From Turnera subulata (lineage: Eukaryota; Streptophyta; Magnoliopsida; Malpighiales; Passifloraceae): 64,000 nucleotides of DNA. The notes beneath the pieces were generated by a model. The model did no database searches and had not been told where the DNA came from. It was given only the letters and a program-made list of their open reading frames with translations. The stretch lies in contig JAKUCV010005755.1 in NCBI GenBank assembly GCA_028386065.3, forward strand, positions 1 through 64,000. The letters are read 5' to 3'. Shown here in pieces: positions 45,834-57,532 of this stretch. Numbering within the stretch: position 1 is the stretch's first letter; every line of letters begins with the position of its first letter. The position numbers and the translations under genes are program-made.

Positions 45834-46164
45834 ATGAAGGCAAGTGGGTTCCGTTGTTTGAGCCAACTGAAAAGGCAGATTCTGCAACCCACGATGCGTG
45901 AACTCAAAGCAGAAACCAGGATTTGTGCCCCCTATACACACAAATATTTGTTCCTCTCACATCTTCTTCTCAATTCTAAGCCACAAACTCATCAGAACCC
46001 AAGCCTAAAAACGACCCACCACCAATTGCCTCTGCTGCACAAGACCCAGGTGGGCTCCTACAGCAGCCGCCGGGCACTTGCTTCTCGGCCAGGATTCATG
46101 GGAAGCTCCGGTGAGAACAAAAGCTCATCAGGACCAGAGTCCCCATCGGACACCCTTAGTCCAG
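45834..46164 (+). CDS. Possible first exon of an unrecognised gene
   Basis: An ATG in a good plant context (ACAACAACAATGAAGG) opens about 110 codons beginning MKASGFRCLSQLKRQILQP. There are no acidic residues for long stretches, then an SSRRALASRPGFMGSSGEN and SSSGPESPSDTLSPG tail. It ends at a possible donor, CCAG|GTTCGC, near 46164. The basic, serine-rich N terminus could be an organelle transit peptide, but this is a guess. No second exon was found in the AT-rich DNA downstream. I do not recognise the protein. Confidence 0.3.
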
Positions 46165-46859
46165 GTTCGCATATGTCGTTCTTTCCCCCCTTTTTTGTGT
46201 GTGGTCGGTCATATAGGTGTGTGTATCCACTTACCCAATTTTCTGTTTATAGAAATTGCTCCTGTTTGGGATCTTTTTTGTGAAATTTAGCATAATCATA
46301 TGCTCATTTCTTTTTATAATTTTTTTTCCTTATAATCAAAATTTTCAACAAAAGAAAGAAGTAAATTACCTTTTTTTTTATTTATCCTGCAGCTTTTTAA
46401 AAAGAATAATGCTAAGGATGCAAAAAGTTTCTTACTAAAAGAGTTTTACAAACATAGCATTTTCTTATTCATTTATAAATCTGCATTCTCAGGTTTATCT
46501 AGGATTACTCATATGCAATTATGTGTTGAATTACTAGGCGAACCTGATTGAATACATGATTAGAATAGTTTGAGTAGAGATTTAATTTGCACCTTAGACT
46601 TGAAGAAGGGGCAAAAAAATAAGCTGTGGTATTATATATTTAGAGTACAATCGAATAGTAATACTGACTGAGAGAGAACAACATTTTTGTTTTTAAGAAA
46701 AAAAAAAGAAAAAAGAAAAACTGCCAACTGAAACATCACCCGCCCCTTCAACTACCATAGCAAAAAGTTGACTGGAAGCATGAGTGGTCCTAAAAGGTAT
46801 GGCGAAACTAGGTATAATTTTTAGAGGGGTTAATAAATAATTTATAAATATACATATTT

Positions 46860-46915
<56 letters not shown>
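46860..46915 (+). repeat. (TAA)n microsatellite, about 18 units
   Basis: An uninterrupted run of AAT/TAA triplets. On the other strand it yields a false polytyrosine frame. Confidence 0.95.
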
Positions 46916-46917
<2 letters not shown>

Positions 46918-47183
46918 AACGAGAAATGCATAATCAATAAAATGAAGGGTGAAGTCTTGGATTTAAGTCGACTGGTATAGAAAAAAACAATAAAATGATA
47001 ATCATAATATTTATTATCTAAATATAATAACATTATCATAATATAATAATTAATACATAAAAAGCATAAGAGATGTGAGGTCTCGCTGGCATCGAGTCCC
47101 ACCTTCGTCCACTGATATAAACGAAAATAGAAACCAATATTTATAACATGAATTATTTAATAAAAATTTATAGTTAAAAAAAT

Positions 47184-47558
47184 GGAATAAGTGGATTTTT
47201 GGTCCTTGTACCGGCCTCCAACTTGAAATGTCATTGTACTAAAATTTGATGGATTTTGGTATTTCTGGCAACCGCCCGACCATCGAGGACACGTGTCAGC
47301 ATGTTATTTGCCAACTTCGAGGACACGTGTCAACAAATAATAGGACTTCAATGCGAATTTGGTATGAAGAGATCATACTGGTGGGACCCACTTTTCAATA
47401 TGGGCGAATATATGCTAACACGTGTCCTCGATGATCGGCCGGAAGTACCAAAATCCATACATTTGGGGTAGTACGAGGACAAAAATCCATCAAATTTTAG
47501 TACAATGCTGACATTTCAAATTGGAAGCCAATACAGGGACTAAAAATTCACTTATTCC
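47184..47558. mobile_element. MULE-type MITE (375 bp) with ACGTG palindromes
   Basis: The ends GGAATAAGTGGATTTTTGGT and (inverted) GGAATAAGTGAATTTTTAGT begin arms of about 80 bp that also share TTGAAATGTCA and GTACTAAAATTTGATGG. TTAAAAAAAT (47174-47183) and TTGAAAAAAT (47559-47568) are a 10-bp target duplication with one mismatch. GACACGTGTC, a perfect palindrome with a G-box core, occurs at 47288 and 47322, and AACACGTGTC at 47417. No coding region. Confidence 0.75.
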
Positions 47559-47568
47559 TTGAAAAAAT

Positions 47569-48754
47569 ATTTTATATAATAATAGGAACATAAATTTTAA
47601 AAAATAAAATCTACGGAGACCATATTTATGCGGAATGTTTCCCCATGGAATGCCATCCCTTGTAAAAGGACTTCTGCAGGGCCCATTGGACTGCAAATTC
47701 ACTGGCAAGCGAGACAACAACAAAGCGCAGAAATCCTTGCCGTCCAAATAAAATGACCGATCCACTTCCTCCCATTCAGAAGCCCAAGCTCATACTTACT
47801 TGAGCTGAGGAGTATAATCCAATCCATCCCGACCTGCAACACCTGCCATTGGTTGAAAATAAATCAAAATGTGGCAACTATAGTCTATAGATGAACAGAT
47901 AGTATTTTAACCACAGTGAGCGAGACCTGCCAATGGTGTCCAAATTCTTATGTTTGACCATTTGATGATGGGAGTGGATATACTGGCTACTCATAGGAAT
48001 AATGGCTACCAAAAAGAGTAATCCGCGAATCCAAGAGATGGGTTAATGCGCGTGTAGGAGCTTGGTGGTTGAAGAGTAAGTCGTAGACTTGGTGGTGTGG
48101 TTGGTTAATGTCCCATCTAGAGCCAGCCACTTTGTTAGATTTTTTCAATGGGCTAGCTTCAACCACCTTTTTAAAGGCTTTGTGGTCCAAGTTATGTCTT
48201 TGATCGGGATTATTCTGGTTTGGTTGGTGTTCCTTAGAGCCAGATTGGATTAGGAAACCTATACGCAAGCAAAGTTTTTTTTTTTTTCGATAAAAGTTTA
48301 GGTTGAGTGGAGGTTTCCCTAATCAAAGCAGGCCTTCTATAATTACTGTTTCACTCGCTATTGATCGAATAAATAAAGTAATAAAAGACAATTATGTTTT
48401 TGACTTTATATTCCAAAATTATCCTGATACGACTGAGGTACACTCTTACGTAATCAAAAACATATTAAATAAAAGTGTTAGAGAAAAATTTAAGAAATTT
48501 CTATAAGAGAATATTTAGTTAAATGTTACTGTAGGTTGTTTTAATTTTTGTTTTGAAATGGAATCTCCCTTCCTTTAATCAAGATAAGCCAGCTAATTCA
48601 AACCCAGCACTTTGTTCATGTAAAAATAGGATTTAAACAGGAGATAGGTACTTTTCTTCTCCAGCCTCCTTACGGAGACAACTGAGGTGAAAGAATTTGG
48701 ACTATATCTCCTTCCACGCACATAATGTTGTAATGATCAATCCAATTGGGGCTT
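47569..48754. other. Intergenic; duplicated block and an unexplained frame
   Basis: 48046-48260 resembles 53608-53790 on the far side of the copia element (shared GCGTGTAGGA, CTAGCTTCAACCAC and GGCTTTGTGG/GGCTTGG words). At 48303-48506 a 67-codon frame contains TVSLAIDRINKVIKDNYVFD, which looks protein-like but has no ATG and no family I recognise. Confidence 0.35.
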
Positions 48755-48958
48755 GGATTTGTAGAAATACAACCAGATAGGTATGTGTTGTATTGGAAAT
48801 CTTGGCTCACTATCTGCGTAGCCATGTAGCCATCTGCACTATTAAAGTGTGTTACATAGTTTAGTAGTACACATATACTAGAACTCCAACGTAGTTTGGA
48901 GTGCAAGCCTGCTATACAAGATAATGATTAACCTATGACACGGGATGAGGATTATCTA

Positions 48959-49400
48959 CTACTAGCACTCCCCTGCAAACTGAACCGGGTGCTAGACAAA
49001 GGTTCAGTTTGCAGCGTAACATCTGGAATCGTTTCATTGGTAGTGGTTTGGTAAGTGCATCTGCTAAATGGTCTTCTCCACATACAAATTGGATCTGCAA
49101 TTTCTTTGCTGCAATTTGCTCTCTGGATAATCCAATGCCACATGCTTGGTGCGTGTGTGTTGGATTGAATTATGGCAAAGGTAAGTGGCTCCAATGTTAT
49201 CACACTATACATTTGGTATAGAATGCAAGATTCCGAGCTCACCCAATAACGACTGCACCCATTGGACTTCTGTCGAGCCATCGGCAACTGGTTTATACTC
49301 GGCTTCGGTAGATGATCGAGCCACGGTGTGTTGTTTTCTGGAGGACCACGAAATAAGACTCTTTCCAAGATAAATAAGATACCCCCAATCGACTTTCCAT
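48959..49400 (-). pseudogene. Copia RNase H and 3' end
   Basis: Minus-strand translation gives [43 protein letters not shown] and [15 protein letters not shown], the usual RNase H end of copia polyproteins (the ADxxTKPL motif). It stops shortly before the purine tract and 3' LTR. Confidence 0.85.
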
Positions 49401-50500
49401 CATCGATGCTTCCGCCCCCATTCAGCATCCGAATAGACCTGCAGATTGATGCTATGATTGCGATACAACTGCAGCCCATAGTTAATCGTTTGTTTGAGAT
49501 ACTGTAAGATACACTTCACAGCTTGATAATGATCCTCCGATGGGGTTTGCATGAACTGGCTAACTTTGTTGATAGCATACATGATATTCGGTCTCATGAG
49601 ACTAAGATACTGCAAGGATCCCACTAAGTGACGATACAAAGCAGGGTAAAAAAAAGAGTGCCCCCATTCTTCGTTAATTTCTTACTTGTTGAAGTTGGTG
49701 TCTGCACAGCTTTACAATCCTTCATACCAGCCTTACAAAGAAGCTCTGTAATGTACTTCTTTTGGGTCAGTAACAATCCAGCCGCATTTGGTGTGAACTG
49801 GATGCCCATAAAATAATTGATCGAACCAAGATCCCGCTCTGAAAATTCTTCCCCTAAGTGATGAACCAGATCATTGAGGAGCTTGGTGTGATTGCCTGTA
49901 ACTAAAATATCATCAACATAGATCAATACATAGGCTAGGGCACTTATTCTTTCGAAAAATCATTAGAGAGGAATCTGACTTTGAGATATGAAAACCAAGA
50001 GAGAGGAGAAAATCTCTGAGACGCTTGTACCAAGCTCTCGGCGCCTGCTTCAAACTGTACAAAGACTTGTGCAAACGGCACACGTGTGTTGGTTTATCAA
50101 GAGCTTGAAACCCCTGAAATTAAGACTTGTAGACTTCTTCATCTAAAGTCCCATGAAGAAATGCATTCCGAATGTCAAGTTGACGAAGTTGCCAATTGCA
50201 AGACACGGCATGGCTGAGCACTGTGTGAATAGTTGTCGGTTTTACAATAGGACTAAAAATTTCTTGGAAATCTATACCCTCTCTCTGATGGAAGCCCTTG
50301 GCAACAAGTCTCGCCTTGTATCGTTCCACAGTACGATTAGCCCGCTTTTTAATCCTATACACTCATTTATTCCCAACCAGATACATGTTGCCATGATATG
50401 GAACCAGTGACCATGTATTATTTCGTAATAAAGTATTAATCTCCTCTTGCATGGCAGTGCGCCATACATTGTGTTTATTGGCCTATGTGAAGCCTGTTGG
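49400..50500 (-). pseudogene. Copia reverse transcriptase
   Basis: 50120-50362 reads [20 protein letters not shown] and [20 protein letters not shown], with the first catalytic aspartate. 49624-49926 has MIYVDDILVTGNHTK (YVDD) and DLGSINYFMGIQFTPNAAGL. 49400-49639 has YRHLVGSLQYLSLMRPNIMY and VKCILQYLKQTINYGLQLY. The pieces lie in different frames. Confidence 0.9.
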
Positions 50501-50755
50501 TTCGGTTGTTGGTGCAGGATGTGTCTGGATAGTATAATTAGAAGGTGAAAAACATTTGGTAGGCTTAGGGTTAGGCCGAAGTGTCATTCTAGTTGGTGGG
50601 GCTGGAGGTGGCGGTGTTTGTGTTTGAGTATGACTGGAGGAGTTGTGTGCAGATATCTCATCAAAAGAGAGCCCAGATGCGGTAAACGACAGTTGGCGAC
50701 GAGAGATAAGGCTTGATGGGTTGGACACAGGAGTTTGTTGAGTATATAAAGGAGA

Positions 50756-51960
50756 CTAAGAATGTTGGTAAGTAGAGGAGGAAGTGTTTGATGTGGATTT
50801 GGACGCCGGGGTGAAGATTAGTGTGTGAGATAAGTGTGGATCAGATTGAGGTGGAGTGGAAGTAGTAGTGGACACTTTATCTGTCTCTGGAAAGAAGACA
50901 TGCAAAGGAACGGATACCCACTTTGTTGTAGTTGGCGACGGAAGTGGTGCAGATTGTATTTGCGTAAAGGGAGAAACTTTTTCAAAAAACTTGACATGAC
51001 GAGCAATGTAGATACGTTGAGTAGAGTTATCTAGACATTTGCTTCCCTTATGCAAGGGACTATAACCTAGGAAAACGCAGAGAGAGGATCGGAAATCAAA
51101 CTTATGCTTGTTGTAGGGACGTAAATAGGGTAACAAAAACACCTAAAAACCCTTAAGAAGCTGTAATCTAATCTGGAGAACATGAAAAAAGGACCTCGTA
51201 GGGTGATTTGTTTTGTAAAAATTTTGTGGGTAAACGATTGATCAAAAACACGGCTGTTTCCATTGCAAAATGCCATTTTTTGGTCGGAACTTTGGTTGTA
51301 GCCATTAAAGTCAGGCCTGTCTCGACAATGTGTCGATGACGGCGCTCTTTTGAGCCTTGTTGCTCATGTGTATGTGGGTTCATGGACATTGAACCCTGTG
51401 AGTAATACCACAATGTTGAAACCACTTATGCAAGGAGCGATATTCACCCCCCCAATCACTTTGGACACTAATGATTTTAGTGGCAAAAAAGCGCTCAACC
51501 TGAGCCTGAAATCTGATTTTCTTGGAATGGTATATGCTGAAATCATCCAAAAATATAACATAGAATGAGAGCCATCAATGCTAGAATACGGGGATGGTCC
51601 TCAAACATCCGTAAAAATCAATTCCAAAGATTTCGTTGAACGAGTATTAGACAAAGATAAATGACTCCTAGCTAATTTACCCAAAGGACATGACAAACAC
51701 GAAATAAAACCAGAATCTGTCACAACAGGAAGATGAAAACGGGAAAAGATTGTCTTTTGAACTTGAAGATGTGGGTGCCCAAGTCGCCGATGCCAATTTG
51801 CCTCTTCAACCCGAGAAGCTGAAAGCGACTGACGTCTACAAACGGAAGGGTAAGAATTGAATGTGTAAAGACCATTGTTACTCCGGCCGGTAAGGAAAGT
51901 TTGTTGGCTGACTCGATCCTTTACAAAAAAGAAGTCAGGATGAAATTCGGAAAGTTTGTT
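50756..51960 (-). pseudogene. Copia integrase region
   Basis: Translating the minus strand piecewise gives the zinc-binding start (WHRRLGHPHLQVQKT ... FISCLSCPLGKL). The core follows with DDFSRYTWIFPLKSKSDFL and QSDWGGEYRSLH, then RHRHIVETGLTLMATTKVPT, NRLPTKFLQNKSPYEVLF and the C-terminal part FRSSLCVFLGYSPLHKGSKC. At least two frame changes interrupt it. The expected HHCC and DDE elements are recognisable, although some residues are altered. Confidence 0.82.
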
Positions 51961-51967
51961 GGCTGAC

Positions 51968-53275
51968 TCAATCCTTTACAAAAAAGAAGTCAGGATGAAA
52001 TTCAAAAAACACGGCATTATCTTTGGCAAATTGTTGTACTGAAAGAAGAGACTTGGTGATGTGAGGTACATGTAGTATATTATGAACATGTAAAGGACGA
52101 GTTGGGGTTGAAAAAGAAGAGTTACCTACACCTGCGATGGACAGTTCTTGTCCATTACCAACCTGAACCATATCATGCTCGGGGTAGTCACTATATTGTT
52201 GGAGATTGTGCTGATCTGGAGCTACAAGACGATTGGCTCCCGTATCTGGGAACCACTGATCGGCAGAATAGGGGGTATAGGACTGAGAAGCAGTGTTGAC
52301 AGTGGCTGTGGAATGACGCTGATAACAGTTTTGTGCAGTATGACCCCACTTATTGCAAATCTGGCACCTGGGATGATTAGAGTCCTGTGAACGATATGAA
52401 CGATTGTCATAATACTGAGGAGAGTAGCCTCGGCCACCACATCCTCCCCTGCCACGACGACCACGTCCACCACGTTGAGAGGAGGGAAAGATTTGCTTCT
52501 GGACAACATGAGCTGAGGGTGATGGTACTAGTTGGCCTTTCGGCTTGTCAAAAGAAACGCTGGAGTCAAGGGTAAGGGACTTAAGAGGATCAATATAAAG
52601 AAATTCAAAGCTCATGAGAGCACCCTACAATTCTGCAAAAGAAAGTGGTTCTGGCCTAGCAGTTACAATAGTTGCAAAAATTTTGAGATTAGGCTGCAGG
52701 CCTCGAATTGAACTTATCTGAAAATCTGTGGGAGTCATGGTGGCAAGTTCATCTGACAAGAGTTTTGCCCTATTGAGGTATTGCATGTCTGGTTCATCTG
52801 GAAGTTGTGAGATCTGCTGCAAAGCAGAATGTATGGCCATCCGACGAGCCTAATTAGATGAAGCAAGAGAGGTCTCCAAAGCATCCCATGCTTCCTTAGA
52901 CGTGCGCTTCCCAACGACAGTAGGAAAGACCTCAACGGCCAAAGACGAGTTAATACTGGTCAAGATTGCTTGATCCTGTTGGACCCAACGCCCATAATCG
53001 GGATTGGGTTGAGGAGCACCTGCAGCATCAAGATGAGTGGGAGAAGGAAAATCAGTTTCTCGTGTTGAGGAGATTTGCCCAGCGAGATATGGCTCCATCT
53101 GAGCTCTCCAAAAAACGTAGTTATGGTGGGACAATTGAATTGAAACAGATTGGTGGAAATTGGTGAGGGGCTGCACAACAATGGTAGGATGAGGAGCTGC
53201 AGCAACAACAGGAGGGTTGACCTGAGAACCAGTTGCAGAGTTAACAGAACCGGTGGAAGGTGGATCTGTCGCCAT
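51968..53275 (-). pseudogene. Copia gag and protease region
   Basis: One frame runs from the ATG at 53275 (MATDPPSTGS) to 51968 with only two in-frame stops (52850-52852 and 52625-52627). The gag core is visible as LSHHNYVFWRAQMEPYLAG and SKEAWDALETSLASSN. The zinc knuckle CQICNKWGHTAQNCYQRH follows, then the protease motif WFPDTGANRLVAPD (DTGA) and VQVGNGQELSIAGVG. Gag would form the particle and protease would cut the polyprotein. The frame is lost at a 55-bp tandem duplication (51894-52003). Confidence 0.9.
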
Positions 53276-53568
53276 CAGTACAAAACAGAAAACTAGAGTA
53301 AAAAAAAAAAACTTTTAAGATCTTAAAAAAAGCGGTTAAGCAATTGGCTCCGCTACCATGTAGAAATACAACCAGCTATGTGTTGTATTGGAAATCTTGG
53401 CTCTTGCGTAGCCATCTGCACTATTAAATATGGTTACGGTGTGTTACATAGTTTAGTTTAGTAGTACACATATACTAGAACTCTAACATAGTTTGGAGTG
53501 CAAGCTGATAAGTCTGCTATGCAAGATAATGATTAACCTATGACACAGGATGAGGATTATCTAGGGTT

Positions 53569-54807
53569 CAACCAACATTCAAGAAAGAAAAGTCCAACAA
53601 TTGCGAAATGCGTGTAGGACCTCAGGTTGAAAATGAGGAGCATTGGTGGTAAGTGAATGCATGCCCCGACGAGAGTCGGCCAACTTTTATGGATGGTCTA
53701 GCTTCAACCACTTTTCAAATTCAAAGCTAAGATTTATGGCTTGGTTGGATTTTTTCTTTTGTGTGTTCCGCCATGTTGCCTTGTCTTACGATGTGATTTT
53801 TTTCTTTAAATACTGGTCGATACTTCATTAATTAAAATAATTCAAATATTACATCAGAGGTCATTCTATGATGGGACATCCATATGATTTAAAAAGTTAT
53901 TTTCTTTTCTTTGAGAATTATTTAGAAAGTTATTTTATAGATTAAAATTGTTTTTTTTTTAAAAAAAATTGGCTTATTTTGCTCCAATAAAGTACTGAGA
54001 ATGAATAATTCGTTTTTGCGTTTCATAAGCTATAATGCAAATGCATTCCGAATCCAAAACATTGTATTATCACTCAACTAGTACTTGTTATCAAAAAGAT
54101 GCACACATTTTCACACATTCGGACCCATATCAACTGGATAAATGTATCGAATTCTATGTTTCACAAAAACAATAGAAAATTGTATTGATTGTTGATTTAT
54201 AAATTCGACTTGCAACAGATTTTTTTTTTGACAAAAAAAAGTGGAAATTCACATGTAAGTCATGTTCGAAAATGATTTAAGGAAAGGTACCTTAGAAATT
54301 TAGAATGAGTATGTTTGTCCCAAACAACAACTAACACAAACACCATGTAAATCATAAGTGGCTCGTGTAGATGTCCTATATATATCAACTAGGTTAGTGC
54401 TATAGTTATAAAAAAAAAAATAGGTTAGTTAGAGTCATGGTTTATAATAATATATGTGCATACAAATTTGTACACATTAATTATACCTAAAGTTTTGGCA
54501 CATATTAAGTATGTCTATAATTTTTGATGAAATGGATCATTAATGACCTAGTAAATCAGTCTCCATAAATTTTCCACTCTTTCCACACAGGAATGATAGT
54601 AGCAAGCATGTTCCAAACGTGGCGAGCTATTGAATTGTTATAACCCCTTCAGCCATCCATACCATATCTCTTCTACATTCAAAAATAGCTTTGCTGGGAT
54701 TTAGTATTTTACCTTTCTCTGCCTGCCCTGACCAAAGTTAGCTACCAAACAAACAACACACTCAGTTTTTGTTTCCCACCGTAACATCTTTCTTTCTTTT
54801 TTTTCCA
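53569..54807 (+). other. Upstream region of the carboxylesterase gene
   Basis: Apart from the duplicated block at 53608-53790, this is AT-rich intergenic DNA. Candidate promoter elements close to the gene are TTATAACCCC at about 54639 and the AC-rich leader (about 54740-54770). No other gene is seen. Confidence 0.4.
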
Positions 54808-55722
54808 ATGGCACCATCAGCTGACAACGAAGTTGCCCTGGAGTTCCGCTTCTTCCGGGTCTTCAAAGACGGCCGGGTCGAATTATTACAGGAAGACGAC
54901 GAGAAGATCCCGCCGTCAGACAACCCGGCCACCGGGGTCCGATCCAAAGACGTGATCATCTCAAAAGAACCTCCAATCTCCGCCCGCATTTTCTTGCCCA
55001 AACTCAAGCAGGGATCCAAATTCCCTCTCTTGTTCTACGTGCATGGAGGTGGGTTCTGCATGCGGTCCGCCTTCACGGAGCGGTACCACAAGTTCTGCAG
55101 CAGCGTCGCCGCCGGGGCTGACTTCATAGTTGTCTCCATAGAATACGGCCTCTTCCCGAGCCGGCCACTGCCGGCATGCTATGAGGATTCCTGGGCGGGG
55201 CTCCAGTGGATGGCTTCTCATGTGGACGGCAATGGAGCCGAGGCATGGCTAAATGATCATGCAGATTTTAGCAAAGTTTTCATCGCGGGGAACAGTGCAG
55301 GAGGGAACATCTGTCACACCCTGGCGGCTCTTCTCGGGTCGGTTGGGGGGTTGGCCAGCGGGAGGGTGAAGGTGGAAGGGATGGTAATGGTGCATCCATT
55401 CTTTGGTGGGGTTGACAAGGACGATATGTGGCTGTATATGTGCCCTGGTAATATTGGTGGATCGGAAGACCCTAGGCTGAAGCCTGCCATGGAGGATCTA
55501 GCAAGGCTTGGGTGCCAGAAAGTGTTGATTTTTGTTGGAGGAGAAGACTACTTGAAGGCTTGTGGGACGAATTATTATGAGAGGTTGAAGGAGAGTGGAT
55601 GGAAAGGTAGTGTTCAACTCATCGACCAACCCAAAGTAGGGCATAGCTTCCATATCAAAGATCCCAGTTCCGAGAAAGCAGCAGAGTTGATGGAAAATTT
55701 TGTCTCCTTTCTCAAAAACTAA
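54808..55722 (+). CDS. Class-I plant carboxylesterase (CXE, alpha/beta-hydrolase)
   Basis: A complete single-exon frame of 304 codons. The start is the ATG at 54808 in CCAATGGC; the open frame extends upstream but without an ATG. Residues 79-82 are the HGGG oxyanion-hole motif (VHGGGFCMRSAF). G-N-S-A-G at 161-165 gives the nucleophile Ser163. Asp247 in GGEDYLKACG and His279 in VGHSFHI complete the triad. YGLFPSRPLPACYEDSW (113-129) and HPFFGG (196-201) are signatures of the plant CXE family, which includes tuliposide-converting enzymes, 2-hydroxyisoflavanone dehydratases and the GID1 gibberellin receptors. GID1 lacks the catalytic His, which is present here, so this is a soluble esterase rather than a receptor. 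GNSAG instead of the commoner GDSAG is a family variant. The substrate is unknown. Confidence 0.93.
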   Translation: MAPSADNEVALEFRFFRVFKDGRVELLQEDDEKIPPSDNPATGVRSKDVIISKEPPISARIFLPKLKQGSKFPLLFYVHGGGFCMRSAFTERYHKFCSSVAAGADFIVVSIEYGLFPSRPLPACYEDSWAGLQWMASHVDGNGAEAWLNDHADFSKVFIAGNSAGGNICHTLAALLGSVGGLASGRVKVEGMVMVHPFFGGVDKDDMWLYMCPGNIGGSEDPRLKPAMEDLARLGCQKVLIFVGGEDYLKACGTNYYERLKESGWKGSVQLIDQPKVGHSFHIKDPSSEKAAELMENFVSFLKN

Positions 55723-56795
55723 TTAAAATTAATTAGTCCATCAATATATATATACATGCCACTGTATTCATTTTCTACAAGTTTCTGGGGCTATATATAT
55801 ATATATATATATATATGTTATTACTGTTAATCTTTGTTTGGTGAAATTATTTAAACATCTTTCTCTTTTGGTTAATTAACTTTTTTTTTGTCTAATTCCA
55901 CGTTATATTTATTTGCTAATCCCGCGGTCGGGCATTCCACCGATAGCTGTTTTCTTCCCATCTTTTTTAATTTCATTTGTTTTATTAAAAAAGAAATCCA
56001 AATATTGCAAACTTATGGATGTTTCAGGAAAGGAGACTCATCTTTTTTTCCCCCTACTAAACTTGTGGATATCCTTCGATCCGGTTGCAATCTGACGGTG
56101 ACAGAGAAAGCAAATTCATAGGATTGCAGTACTCCAAACAGAGTTATGGTAGATAGTGTACCAACAATTTCTGATAAAAAAAACAGAGTGTACCAACAAT
56201 TGGTGTATAATAATTAGCCAAGTAAGCATGCTGGAGTGGAGCGCCGATGATGTGTAAGAAAAATCTTGCCACTGCAGACTGCAGTTCATTTCAGTATCTA
56301 ATTCAATAGACTTTGATTTGGTTATAGATGATTCCAAAATATCAACATCACAATAAAATGATGACAATTCCAGATTTCTACCCATACATGGTCAGCTCGA
56401 CATATTATTAATTACAGGGAATGATCTTTATCAGGGATATGGACTTGGGTTCAAGGCCGGGTTGACACCAATTTATGTAGTTAATTGAGTATAACCACCT
56501 AAGCTCAAAGCATGGTTTGTGATTGAGTACAAAATCCCCAACACGAAACCCAACTTAAACATAATCACGTCCTGTTAAATTGGCTTGGTCCAATACCTCA
56601 TGTAGTTCTACTAAATTAATTACATGAAACTTGATAACCTGATTTCGACCAAAAAAAAAACTTGATAACCTGATTGACAATATTGTATAAAATTATAGCA
56701 AGTACATATGGATAACTTTGTCATCATATTTGAACCATCAAAACAAAGATAATTTTACAATTTCTCTTGTTAGAAATATTTTAAAAGTTTTAGAA
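55723..56795. other. 3' flank of the carboxylesterase, TA microsatellite
   Basis: A (TA)n tract lies at about 55791-55818 within the presumed 3' UTR. The remainder is AT-rich with no supported gene. Confidence 0.5.
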
Positions 56796-56804
56796 TTTAA
56801 CTAT

Positions 56805-57523
56805 ATGGGTTAAATATTTTTTTGACCACCTGAACTTTTGGTCAAACGGATTTAACTACCTGGACTAAAAAAATGGGATAGAGGTATCTCGAACTTTGTC
56901 TTTGTAATATTTAACTACATTAACTAAAAAAACCGGGATAGAGGTACTTCGAACTGTATTTTTGTAAGATTTAACCCACTCCATCAAATATTTAACCACC
57001 TCCATCTAGTACTGTTAATGTGAGTAACGAAAATAAAATTTTCTGTTGTTTATTTCGTTTTTATTTGTTGATAAAACTAAATTCGTTGCTGATGTGTTTT
57101 TCTTAAAATATGTATTTTTGTTTAATTGCCATACAAGAGGAAGGTTCAACGAGAACTTTTAAAACCCATTGTTTCTGGCTTTAGAGCTCCTTCGACTATA
57201 GTATCTTCCTCTCCATTTATGGAACTGAAGTAGAAGAAGTCCAAGTGGAAAGAAAATATGGAGAGAAATATGTCCTTATTAAAATTAATAAAAAAATATT
57301 TTATCACAATGGGATTCAGTTAATAGAATTGTGGAATTATGGATGGAGGAGGTTAAATCTTACAAAAACCAAGTTCGGGTTTCCTCTATCCCGATTTTTT
57401 TAGTTCAGATGGTTAAATCTTACAAAAACAAAATTCGTGATACCTCTATCTCATTTTTTTTTCAAATTCAGGTAGTTAAATCCGTTTGATTAAAAGTTCA
57501 GATAGTCAAAATGTAATTGACCC
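56805..57523. mobile_element. Non-autonomous MULE (719 bp), TSD TTTAACTAT
   Basis: The left end reads GGGTTAAATATTTTTTTGAC and the right, inverted, GGGTCAATTACATTTTGAC. Both continue with a CTGAACTTTT block and CAAACGGATTTAACTACCTG. TTTAACTAT flanks it on both sides (56796-56804, 57524-57532), a perfect 9-bp duplication. Within each arm a block with GGGATAGAGGTA...CGAACT is itself repeated. No coding region. Confidence 0.78.
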
Positions 57524-57532
57524 TTTAACTAT

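Larger units (their letters stand above)
48760..53563 (-). mobile_element. Ty1/copia retrotransposon, decayed
   Basis: Short LTRs at 48760-48958 (3') and 53359-53563 (5') share their sequence from TGTAGAAATACAACC to GAGGATTATCTA. On the minus strand the primer-binding site TGGTAGCGGAGCCAATTGC directly follows the 5' LTR, and a purine-rich stretch (GCAGGGGAGTGC) precedes the 3' LTR. Outside lie GGATT (48755-48759) and GGGTT (53564-53568), a likely 5-bp duplication with one change. Domain order gag, protease, integrase, RT, RNase H is that of copia elements. Several stops and frameshifts make it inactive. Confidence 0.93.

Noticed and set aside
54769..54807. Longer carboxylesterase start
   Set aside because: The upstream open frame begins with TTG, not ATG; the ATG at 54808 has a good context and fits the family length.
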